This document shows, one piece after another, positions 1 through 7,463 of a stretch of DNA of 11,437 nucleotides (position 1 is its first letter; every line of letters starts with the position of its first letter). The position numbers and the translations under genes were made by a program. The notes beneath the pieces are model-generated. The model saw only the letters and a program-made list of their open reading frames with translations. It searched no databases and was not told the DNA's origin. The DNA is from Allomyces macrogynus ATCC 38327 (taxonomy: Eukaryota > Blastocladiomycota > Blastocladiomycetes > Blastocladiales > Blastocladiaceae): positions 281,820 to 293,256 of the forward strand of contig GG745356.1 in the NCBI GenBank assembly GCA_000151295.1. The letters run 5' to 3'.

Positions 1-385
1 AAGGGATTCATCAAGCCGGCCCCTCCACACCGGTTCCGGCCTTGTCCCGACGCTCGCATTCGGCGAAGTCGATATCTTCCACCACGCGGTACCCGAACCA
101 GGGTCGGTACTGGCGCGCGCGCAACAGTGGATGAAGCGCACGGTGGGGTGGTCCGTCCCGCTCGTCTATGGCCGGATCGGGATGTGGTTGCCGCTGCGCC
201 GGTCGATTGTGACGGTTGTGGGGAAACCGCTGGATGTCCCACACGTGCCCGGCGCGCAAGGGGAGATTGTGGATGAGTGGCATGCGCGGTATGTCGAGGC
301 GGTGGTGAAACTGTGGGAGGAGTGGCGCGATAAGTATCCGTCGGCGGCGACGGGGAAGCCGGTCGAGTTAAAGATTGTTGCGTGA
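1..385 (+). CDS. Diacylglycerol acyltransferase type 2 (DGAT2 family), C-terminal part, partial at 5' end
   Basis: This is the C-terminal ~130 residues of a DGAT2-family acyltransferase, the ER/lipid-droplet enzymes that transfer an acyl group from acyl-CoA to diacylglycerol to make triacylglycerol. The first bases read KGFIKPA, followed by LHTGSGLVPTLAFGE, matching the family's KGFxKxAxxxGxxLVPxxxFGE segment. Later come YGRIGMWLP, the conserved TVVGKP motif, and the usual end with DEWHARYVEA and a charged helix; TGA is at 383-385. The HPHG catalytic motif lies upstream of the window. KGFIKPA is in frame 1 while the rest is in frame 2, so a one-base excess is implied in the C run at about 23-26. 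This is an indel or a sequencing error. A monoacylglycerol acyltransferase of the same family cannot be excluded. No splice site is seen inside the visible part. Confidence 0.88.
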   Translation, partial: RDSSSRPLHTGSGLVPTLAFGEVDIFHHAVPEPGSVLARAQQWMKRTVGWSVPLVYGRIGMWLPLRRSIVTVVGKPLDVPHVPGAQGEIVDEWHARYVEAVVKLWEEWRDKYPSAATGKPVELKIVA

Positions 386-1027
386 GGTGGAGGGAGGAGG
401 GAGGAGACGCGCACGAGGGCGCGTCGGAGCCGATGCGGGGTGTACGCGAGTCGAGGGGTGGAGGAGTTTTTGGCCTTGTTTGTTGTTGCTGTTGCTGTTG
501 CTGTTGCTGTTCCCCGCGGCCGTGCGGGTCGCGATGGTGCCGTTGTTTGTCGGATCTTGGTCTATTGGTTGTTTTGGACGATGCGATCGGGCGAGCGCGC
601 GTGCGGTACGCTGGACGTCGACGTGCGGGTGCGTGCGCGCGTGCTCGTTGCGGACCGACACGATATCAGGTTGATTCTCAGTACCCCACCGAATATGGAT
701 TCCTTTCTTGATCAGTGTTTGGTTTGTTGGGTTTGCAGGTCGCCCGGTCGGTCTGGTCGGTCACGGGCGAGTGGGAGAGGGGCCGGTGCGGTTCCGTGGC
801 ATGTTGGCCGTGGCCGAGAAAGCCGGGCGAGGGATTTGGGCAAGGACAGGGCCGGCCAGGCAAAGTAAACGACACAAAACAGAAATCAATGGGCCACACC
901 AAACACAGGACGACACCCCCGACTAAACCAACTCGCGACAGGACAGAACAAGGGGACGGAAACGTGGATCCGCGGTCCACCGCCCGTGTGCACGCGTACG
1001 GCACACTGGCAGCGGTGGACCGCACGC
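386..1027. other. Convergent intergenic region between DGAT2 and PHF5A, with a hexamer microsatellite
   Basis: The 3' ends of the DGAT2-like gene (+) and PHF5A (-) face each other across this stretch, so it should hold both 3' UTRs and terminators. A GTTGCT hexamer is repeated about four and a half times near 486-511. Open frames here on both strands are low-complexity readings of this repeat and of GC-rich sequence; none resembles a protein family I know. No RNA gene was recognised. Confidence 0.6.
484..512. repeat. GTTGCT hexanucleotide microsatellite
   Basis: The unit GTTGCT occurs four times in direct succession plus a partial copy, just after a T/G-rich lead-in, in the 3' region shared by the DGAT2-like and PHF5A genes. 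It lies outside recognised coding sequence. Confidence 0.8.
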
Positions 1028-1430
1028 CTAGTTCCTCTGCTTGAACCCGTACTTTTTCCGCTCGTAGAACAAGTCGGTCTTGGAACTGCCAATGTTGACG
1101 ATCTTCGGGCACCCGTCGCGCTAATCCCGTGCAGCGTCAGTTCCCGTCCCGAACTCGTCGAATTCGAAATCGCGCTCGCATACTCACGTCTTTCTCGAGA
1201 ATCGTGCACTCCTTGCAATAATACGCGTCGGAAATCCCGGGTCCGCCGCAAATACAGCATTTCCCCATGAACGCGCCGTAATTGCACTCGTCGCACAGCC
1301 GGACGAGCGTCGCCGGACGGACATACGAGTCGCAGATGACGCACTTGCCGTCGCACTTTTCGCAGAGCCGGCCGATCGCGATGCCCGGTTGCTTGCGGCA
1401 CATGATGAGGTCGGGTTGGTGCTTGGCCAT
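1028..1430 (-). CDS. PHF5A: PHF5A/Rds3, SF3b 14b subunit of U2 snRNP (two exons, intact)
   Basis: This gene encodes the small zinc-knot protein of the SF3b complex (Rds3 in yeast), which sits beside SF3B1 and helps recognise the intron branch site in the nucleus. Exon 1 is 1188-1430 (81 codons from ATG at 1430), the intron is 1121-1187 (67 nt, GTGAGT to TTAG, with a CTGAC branch-like motif about 20 nt before the end), and exon 2 is 1028-1120, ending in TAG. The 111-residue product is almost the family's usual 110. It begins [14 protein letters not shown], keeps the [24 protein letters not shown] and YYCKEC cysteine pairs, and ends with [15 protein letters not shown]. All expected zinc-ligand cysteines I can align are present. 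A CACGTG box lies 256 nt upstream of the ATG and is shared with the dead copy next door. Confidence 0.96.
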
Positions 1431-2094
1431 GGTTGCAGAATGGGCGTGCGGCCAACCGCGCGGTGGTTGTGGGTGGTGGTGCGGTACTGGCGCTCGCGGT
1501 CGGAAAGTAAGGGCGCGTCGTGCGCGCCGTTGTCGCGGTAGCGGTGCGGGGAGTTGCAGCGGTTGAGAGTGGTGAGCTCGTCGTGCGCGTGATGAGCTGC
1601 ACGCTCGGCATGGCGTCTGCAGAGGTTCTGGCGCCAGCCGTGAAACACAGGCGCGGTGGATCACCGCGTGCTCAGGCGGTGGTAACACGTGCGTTTGCGG
1701 TGGGTGAGTGCGAGGCAGTGCGAGACGGCCTGCCCCATCGCGCTCTGCCTGTCGGAGTTATCATATTTGTGTTGCGGTTTCCCGCGGCCGTGGTCGCGCC
1801 GCGAATGGAGCCCTTGGACGATGGATCAGTGTTGAGCGGTGCGCGCGTCGCGGACGCCTGTCGTGATCATTTCACTCTGCGCATGGGCCGGTGAGTCCCC
1901 TCCTCAGATTCCTTGACGAGCACAGGTTATTGCTTGCGGCCCAATCACTGACCATGACAGGGAGAAATGGCGAGAAGAGGACAAAACAAAAAGTAAAGAT
2001 CGTATGAAAATACAGACAACAAGATGAGGGTGGAAAACGGGACACGCGGACTACCACCCGTGCGCGCATCGTAGCTCCGCGGCGGACCGCGCGC
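1431..2094. other. 5' flank of PHF5A and 3' flank of its tandem pseudogene copy
   Basis: The part nearest 1431 is the promoter side of the intact PHF5A gene. The part nearest 2094 corresponds to the 3' flank of the dead copy and still shows patchy similarity to the sequence downstream of the intact gene, for example the ACCGC-rich block beside each stop position. About 1960-2030 is locally A-rich. An open frame at 1520-1894 (+) has no recognisable features and is not called. Confidence 0.5.
1686..1726. promoter_or_regulatory. Conserved promoter block of PHF5A: CACGTG box plus downstream repeat-like motif
   Basis: A perfect CACGTG palindrome is at 1686-1691, followed at 1707-1726 by AGTGCGAGGCAGTGCGAGAC. 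A matching block lies upstream of the dead PHF5A copy: CACGTG at 2658-2663 and a near-identical motif at 2679-2699. CACGTG is the core site of bHLH regulators in fungi. Conservation in both duplicates may reflect function or only shared origin. Confidence 0.4.
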
Positions 2095-2504
2095 CTGATT
2101 CCTCTGTTTGAACCCGTACTTTTTGCGCTCGTAGAAGAGATCCGTCTTGGAGGTGCCGATGTTGACGATATTGGGGCATCCATCGCGATACGATTTAAGC
2201 ACCGTCGCGTCAGTGTTCATCGCAATCCAAGTTGGCCGGACGGGATTGTATCGGTACGCACGTTTTTGTCAAGAATCGTGCACTCTTTGCAATAATACGC
2301 GTCAGAAACGCCTGGTCCACCGCAAACGCAACATTTGCCCATGAACAAGCCGTAGTTGCACTCATCGCAGAGACGGACCAGCGTGGCCGGGCGCACATAC
2401 GAGTCGCAAAACACGCACTGGCTGTCGTGTTTCTCGCAGAGGCGGCCAATCGCGATACAGGGCTATTTGCGGCACATGATGAGGTCGGGTTGATGTCGAG
2501 CCAT
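2095..2504 (-). pseudogene. Decayed tandem copy of PHF5A/RDS3 (unprocessed pseudogene)
   Basis: A second PHF5A gene is laid out as in the intact one: exon 1 at 2262-2504, intron position at 2188-2261, exon 2 from 2187 to about 2095. It is an unprocessed copy because the intron remains. Four lesions are visible. Codon 14 is TAG (2463-2465) where the intact copy has a Gln codon. The zinc-ligand Cys at residue 26 is His. The intron ends in AT instead of AG, and no AG occurs anywhere in the intron. The stop is CAG (2095-2097), so the frame runs on to a TGA ending at 1945. The intron donor is GTGCGT, and the CTGAC branch-like motif survives. Outside residues 14-32 the protein is still very close to the intact copy, including YYCKEC and [14 protein letters not shown]. 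No correct PHF5A can be made from it as read. Confidence 0.92.
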
Positions 2505-2822
2505 GGTGGTCGAGGGGCAGCGTACGTCCGGCGTGAGTGCCGGTGCGGAATGCTGCAGCTGCTCGCGCAGTCGTTGGCAAGTTCGCTGCGAGTTGAGCCA
2601 GATGGCCGTGCTCGCTGATTGGATCCGGCAGTGCAGCACGTGAGGGTTCAGAGGTTACACGTGTGCGATCTGCTGGCAAGTGCGAGGCAGGTGCGAGACT
2701 GCGTGCACTGATGCGCGGGCGCCACCTGGCTGCTGTCGTCGCCACACCTGCAGGGGCCGCGCGTCCGGCGTTGCACCGCCGTCGCCACAGCGCGCGCCCA
2801 CGTTGGCTCGTCGACTCTCTGC
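2505..2822. other. Upstream flank of the PHF5A pseudogene, no gene recognised
   Basis: This GC-rich stretch includes the duplicated promoter block of PHF5A: CACGTG at 2658-2663 and the related motif at 2679-2699. It probably also holds the 5' region of whatever is transcribed rightward. Open frames on both strands are long because the sequence is GC-rich; none shows a known domain. Confidence 0.5.
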
Positions 2823-3068
2823 AAGCAGGCCCCACGCCAGGCCAGACAGACTCGTGCCGCAGCTCCCCGCACCTACAACCAGCGCGCGCACTGCAAGGAC
2901 CCCATCGTCGCCGACAAGGACCTGTTCCCACTCTTCGCCTCTTCGTCGCGCTGACGACGTTGTTGATGTCCGAGGTGCAGGTTTGACGGCGATACCATCG
3001 TCGACGAGGACGATAGCATCAGCAACAGCGACAAAAACAGCACCAGCATCAACAGCACCACGTCCTGA
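2823..3068 (+). CDS. Possible coding segments of an unrecognised protein (uncertain)
   Basis: Two stretches in the same frame look coding by their G/C-ending codons. One reads TYNQRAHCKDPIVADKD and on through LFPLFASS (about 2868-2951); the other is acidic and serine/asparagine-rich, starting FDGDTIVDEDDS, and ends at TGA 3066-3068. Two TGA codons separate them (2952-2954 and 2964-2966). A splice from a GT at about 2945 to GTGCAG ending at 2980 would join them in frame, but that intron would be only ~36 nt, shorter than any other here. I cannot place a start codon and recognise no family. They may instead be 5' exons of the PH-like gene that follows, with indels, or untranslated leader. The minus strand over this region offers no better candidate. 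Confidence 0.25.
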
Positions 3069-3090
3069 GCGAGGACCTGACATCGGTTCG

Positions 3091-4319
3091 ATGCCGCACA
3101 CCGACCACATGTACGAGTTCGGCGGGTCGCCGCCGTTACGCCCAACCACGCCCGTGACGCCTCCACCGGCACCGCTGCCCGTGGGCCGCACGCACGGCCA
3201 TCTCGTCAAGTCATCAAGTGGGCACGATGCCTGGCGCGCGGCAACTGTCCTCCTTCCACCCCCCGCGTCCACGTTCTTGACAGTAATTACGCCCAGCGAT
3301 GGATGGCCCTCTATTCATGCTCGCTCACTTCTCCACCACCTTAGCGCCCTCCCGGCCTCGCCACGCAACTGCCCGTCCTCGCTCACCGCCCGAAACGCAC
3401 GCCGTGGCCCTCGACTTCGTGGTCGCCCCGGTGGCTCGTCATCGATCACGTCTCGCGCGTCCTGCACGTCTACAAGGAACCCGCCGCGCTCCTCCCCGTC
3501 GACTCGATCCCGCTCGCGTCATCGCACGTTATCGTGCGCCCTGCCGCGGCCGACCGGCTGGTCCTCGAATATCTTTCCACCAAGTACCAATTCCGCGCGG
3601 CGCCCAGCGATGTCTTCCCCGGTTCGTTCACGGGACGGTTCCCGTCCGACCTGAACCTGCTCGCGGGGGCACTCGACCGTGCGATGCGTGGTGTTCGTGC
3701 ACGCGCGAGGCGCACGTCGAGTCTGCCGCCGCCCGGCGTGGTGCTTGCAGCGATTCCAGCGCCCGCGACCCTGCCGCGGTCGATGCCGTCCCGCGGCCGG
3801 TCTCGCGAACGGTCCATTCCGCGGTCCCCGGCGACCGAAACGCGACACTTGGTTGATGCCCTGTGCCGCGGGGCGTCGCCGTACGTGGCCCCCGTTTCGG
3901 CGCCCGCATCGCCCGCGGTCATTGAAGACCCGCTGCCATTTGCCGAGGACGCACCGTGCCGCCCGGCCCGCGGGCCGCACCTTGGTGCGTGGCACGACGA
4001 GGCGGTGGTGGGTTCGTCGTCGTCGTCCGGATGGTCTGAGGATGGCGGTGGGCACACGGCGATGCAGGACCTGATGTTTCTCGACGATTACTTTCGCGCG
4101 CAGGCGGGTTTGCCGCCGCCATTGCACGCGAGGCCCGCGCGGCCGCGGTCGACGCCGCCGATTGCGTCCGCGCCGTGGCTTTCGGACGCGATGGTGGTTC
4201 CACCGGTCCCGGCATGGAGGGGTGGAGGAAATGAAGGGTGGCAGCGCCCAGTGCCGGACCCGTTCAGTGATCCGTTTAGGGACCCGGACGAGGCCCCCGC
4301 AGTGGCGAGGACTGGGTGA
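3091..4319 (+). CDS. PH-like domain protein with long disordered C-terminal tail (two exons)
   Basis: Exon 1 is 3091-3282, with ATG in the context MPHTDHMYEFGG. The intron is 3283-3344 (62 nt, GTAATT to CTTAG with a pyrimidine-rich end). Exon 2 is 3345-4319 (TGA). The product is 388 residues. Residues ~72-178 read like a pleckstrin-homology fold: a basic first strand (AHRPKRT), SPRWLVID, RVLHVYKE, LPVDSIPL, then LEYLSTKYQFRA and a closing amphipathic helix LLAGALDRAM. The usual Trp of that last helix is not present. The tail (about 180-388) is rich in Pro, Ser, Ala and Arg, with RGRSRERS, a serine run before GWSEDGG, and MQDLMFLDDYFRAQ, which may form a short helix. PH domains commonly bind phosphoinositides or proteins; ligand and role are not visible. 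The 5' end is the weak point, because coding-like sequence lies upstream in other frames. Confidence 0.5.
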
Positions 4320-4707
4320 TGAGCACCGTGTGGAATGGGAATGGATGTGGATTTCAACGTGCGCGCACATCGCGCAGTGGCGACACAGAACGACAGTCAA
4401 AACGCACGATGAAGGAAACGTGCCGAGGGACAGAACAAACCAGCTGTGAGACGGCCTTGCACCCTTGCACTTGCATAACGTGATTTTCACACTCCACACA
4501 ACTGCCACGTCCCACCCGCGTGTCTCGCGGCCAAAGCGTGACCAAACCGCCACGTCCATCTACGCCCGCGGCCAGCTCGCCCACGTCGTGTTCTGTGGCC
4601 ACGCTCCGCTCCTGACCATCCTCCGTCCTGACCATCCTCCGTCCTGACCGCCGCAAATCCCCGCGCGCGAAACCCGCTGCAACTCGTCGACCAATACCAC
4701 CTGCACC
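4320..4707. other. Intergenic region between PH-like gene and SEC61 gamma; SEC61 gamma promoter
   Basis: Both neighbours read rightward, so this is the 3' flank of the PH-like gene and the promoter/5' leader of the Sec61 gamma gene. It holds a short tandem repeat at 4604-4649. The leader just before the start codon ends in CTGCACC before ATG. No other gene is supported. Confidence 0.55.
4604..4649 (+). repeat. 16-17 bp tandem repeat, ~2.8 copies, upstream of SEC61 gamma
   Basis: The unit CTCCGTCCTGACCATC occurs at 4621-4636. It is preceded by a 17-bp variant with one inserted C (4604-4620) and followed by a 13-bp partial copy (4637-4649). It ends 58 bp before the SEC61 gamma start codon, in the promoter or 5' leader. 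Confidence 0.85.
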
Positions 4708-5334
4708 ATGTCCAGCAAGTCCGACGACTACGACGCCTCGGCGCCCGCGCCCGCCGACCAGTTTGCCGAGTTTCTCGATGGCCCGAAGCGGTTTGCCAAG
4801 CAGTCGCAGCTGCTTATCAACCGGTGCACCAAGCCGACGCGCAACGGTGGGTGCTGATGCTGCTGTTTACGCCGGTGACGACGACAACGACGCGCGCACG
4901 CGTACACTTGGGTGGTTGTCTCGGTTGTCACGGCTGAACGGTCGCCGCAGAGGAACGACCACGCCACGGTGGAGTGGCCACGCTGTGATCGCGACTCTCG
5001 CTGCCGTGCCGTTCGCCTTTGCCGCATCCGTCAAGCCGGACTCGCAGTACCGTGCCCGCCGCTCGCGTCGCGCTCGTGCCGCGCCGTCTCTTTCACCGGT
5101 CAGATGCGCTGACCTCGCGTGCACACGCCAACTACTTCATAGAGTTCCAGCAAATCTTCCAGGTCGTCGGCATCGGATTCCTGATCATGGGCTTCATTGG
5201 GTTTGTCGTCAAGCTCATTCATATCCCGATCAACAACATCATCGTGTACGCCATTGCCACCGCACGCGATCCCGCTGTTGTGCGAGCGCTTCGCTCACCT
5301 TCTCGCCACGTTGTCGTGTAGCGGTGCCGCATAA
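4708..5334 (+). CDS. SSS1: Protein transport protein Sec61 subunit gamma (Sss1/SecE), three exons
   Basis: Sec61 gamma is the single-pass, tail-anchored clamp subunit of the ER translocon, holding the two halves of the Sec61 alpha channel together. Exons are 4708-4846, 5143-5245 and 5322-5334. Intron 1 is 296 nt (GTGGGT to CATAG, phase 1) and intron 2 is 76 nt (GTACGC to TGTAG). The joined protein is 84 residues. An acidic/Ala-Pro N-terminus is followed by the amphipathic cytosolic helix ([19 protein letters not shown]), the family signature [12 protein letters not shown] across the first junction, and the transmembrane helix with [20 protein letters not shown], ending NNIIVGAA before TAA. 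The third exon adds only the final GAA and completes the Val codon. Intron 2 is preferred over reading through because it restores the family's usual NNIIVG ending; reading through would add a 22-residue tail to TAG at 5319-5321. Confidence 0.95.
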
Positions 5335-7248
5335 GTTTGCGATCCTCGCTCAAGCCGAGGGTCAGGGGTGCGCGTGGAGTGTGTGTTTCCGTTTCGCGTC
5401 GCCAAAGTACATAATAATACGTTTTTCTGCTTGGATTGGAATATGTTCTTTCTGGTGGATGACCATGGCCCGATTGATGTTTACCAACTGACTGAGAATG
5501 GGCGAAACGCTCTCATTTACCATTATTGCGGGTGGCGAGCAGAGAATGATCGCCCGACAACAACATATTCCACTAAAGACCCATTGGAGAGTTGTGATTG
5601 ATGGTCTGGGTTTCGATTCTACCACGCGCAGCGCAAATCTGCGTTCTCTTGGCTGGGGGACGTGGAAATGGAGGTCTGGACGTGTATCTTTTTATCTTTT
5701 TATGAGCTCATGGCTCACACCTGTTTGGTGTTGCCCAGCGTCACAAGAAAAACGTACCTTGGCACACTCTTCACCATTTCAGCAGACGCGTGAAGAATGT
5801 ATTGCGTTTCCACAGTCCACTTTCCAGCCTTAAGCACTGATGGAGCCAGCACCAATTTTTTGGCAGTGGTGTAGTCATGAATGCTCGATCCATGCCACAA
5901 CAAGATTGTGACGACCAGAAGAGAACCACCAACACGATCAACAACAACTTTCCCCTACAACCTTTGCACGTCCAATTCGAGCCACCAGCTCAACCATGAC
6001 ATCCTCAAACTCAAAGCCGTCCAGTCGGCTGCCAATCAAGATTCGCGCGTGCTCCGCCAGTTTCAGGGATGGCCATTTCTTTGATCTCGAAGTGGGCGGG
6101 GAATGCAAGCAGTATGGCAAGAGCGGCATACATCTGGTCGTCCTTGCACCATGATCGCCATGGCCAGCTGGTCGAGTGGCACCGCGTCATTGACACGCAT
6201 GAGATCCCCAAGGATTCGGGAAAACTGGGCGATGCTCTCGAGATACTGCCCTTGCTCAACTGGGATAATCCGCTTGGCACAGTTGCAGTGATTCTCGCCA
6301 TTATTGATGAAGGCACGCACCAAATGCGGCATGAAGAACGGAATGCCTTTTCCTGGATTCTTGGCAGCGACAAGATTCATCAGGTCAAGGACCATGGCGC
6401 GATGACGCGTTCGTTCCCCTTCGGATGTCGTGCCATTCGAGCTCATTGTCTATCATGATGGTTGGTGCAAAAATTGTTCCAGTCTGGCTAATCGTGAAGT
6501 TCATGTCGACGTGAAAGGTCTTGATCGTGAGAAAGGCGTCAGACAGCAGCAAGACAACATGACAGATGAGGCTTGTCAATTGCACTTGCCTGAGTTCCAT
6601 GCCAAAGGCACCAAATGCATTTTCGATCACAGTCAATACGTGCACAAGTGCGATTGCAAGCTTGACGATCCTTTTGGCTGTGGTCGTCACCCAGAATAGA
6701 AACAAGAGCACAAATCACGACCTTGGCACTGACTTTGACTGTTGCCATCTTAGCAGGCACAATGGGCCTTCCTGTGCTGCGCATCGCCATCTGAGCACTT
6801 TGGCCCGTTTTCAAGACATCACCAAGATGTTCATGCAAGCCCGTCTAACCCAGACCCTTGCCCTTTGCACCTTGAACGAGTTGGGCCTACACCTGCTGAA
6901 GAGTTAAACATGCTGTTTTGATCACATCCGAACACACCAACACACACGCCTGCTCAGTCCGCCAAGCGCTTTGTGTCAGGTCACGCGCCTCGTCTTCGCT
7001 GATTTCATGTTCATCATTCAGAACCGCGTCGAGCACGCTCAGCAACCGGTTCTTGGTATTTTTGATCAAGCTTGTCCGAAAATACGTGTCCTTAATTTTC
7101 TTGACGAACTGAGACACAATTTGCTTGAGGACGGACTCAGCAAAGACGAGATTTCTTTCCATAGCAACATGGTTGGCAACAATTTGACGTGTCTGGGTGT
7201 GCTCCGCCTACTACTGTTGGATGTGACGTTGGGCATGCTGCCTTATCA
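5335..7248 (-). pseudogene. Decayed protein-coding tract in shifting minus-strand frames, family not identified
   Basis: About 1.9 kb with visibly lower GC than its neighbours. On the minus strand, protein-like stretches follow one another but change frame repeatedly. About 7195-6887 contains NLVFAESVLKQIVSQFVKK and an acidic ISEDEARDL segment. 6838-6690 contains MATVKVSAKVVICALVSIL. 6690-6440 contains KRIVKLAIALVHVLTVIENA. 6410-6150 contains MVLDLMNLVAAKNPGKG, continued in a second frame by MYAALAILLAFPAHFEIKEM and in a third by RLDGFEFEDVMVELVARIG. 5903-5715 contains KKLVLAPSVLKAGKWTVETQ. 5560-5380 contains VNINRAMVIHQKEHIPIQAE. I see no consistent GT-AG set joining them, so indel decay is likelier than introns. 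The LVLAPSVLKAG stretch weakly recalls REJ-type extracellular modules; this is a guess. An indel-rich assembly is the alternative. Confidence 0.5.
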
Positions 7249-7463
7249 GAGTTCCTTGGTGAGCGTATCAAGCCGTTGACCGAATTTGAACCTTTTCGGT
7301 TTGTTGACCTCAGTTACAGGGGGCAAGATGTGGGTGGGAAGGAAGGAGAAGGTAAGGATGGGCGCGCGCGTGACAGCGTGATGGGTGGGGACTTATGGGC
7401 CTTGAACACGAGTTTCTCACAGTAGACAAAAGCCTCGGCAACGCTCGTGGAAATTTCCAGGTC
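7249..7463 (-). pseudogene. Relic of the CABLES-like gene (remnants of exons 2 and 3)
   Basis: Two pieces match exons of the intact CABLES-like gene to the right. At 7401-7463, right after a CTAG acceptor, it reads DLEISTSVAEAFVYCEKLVFK, against DLEISSVAKAFVYFEKLVLN in the intact exon 2; one extra residue is inserted. At 7249-7311 it reads EVNKPKRFKFGQRLDTLTKEL, matching KVNEPKGFKFGPLLDTLAKEL of exon 3, and then hits TGA at 7246-7248. Between them (7312-7400) the intron 2 sequence is still recognisable, but its donor is GC instead of GT, and the first ~20 codons of exon 3 are missing. The rest of the cyclin fold is absent. A possible intron 1 donor relic (CAC then GTACTT) lies at 7568-7567. 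This is an old, broken partial tandem copy. Confidence 0.88.

Noticed and set aside
1520..1894. Plus-strand 124-codon frame upstream of PHF5A
   Set aside because: No recognisable domain and compositionally random; it overlaps the PHF5A promoter block.
2463..2465. TAG in the second PHF5A copy as a reassigned (recoded) Gln codon
   Set aside because: TAG terminates the intact PHF5A and the CABLES-like gene at the expected places, so TAG is a normal stop here, and the copy has other lesions.
3519..4559. 346-codon open frame on the minus strand
   Set aside because: It lies antisense to the PH-like gene, is Arg-rich and low-complexity, and extends through the intergenic region; typical of a GC-rich shadow frame.
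4847..4945. Intronic C/D snoRNA in SEC61 gamma intron 1
   Set aside because: A TGATGC string and a CTGA string are present, but box C is imperfect and no terminal stem brings them together.
5246..5321. Read-through of SEC61 gamma exon 2 to TAG at 5319-5321, giving a longer tail
   Set aside because: Splicing the 76-nt GTACGC-TGTAG intron restores the conserved NNIIVG ending followed by a stop, which fits the family much better.
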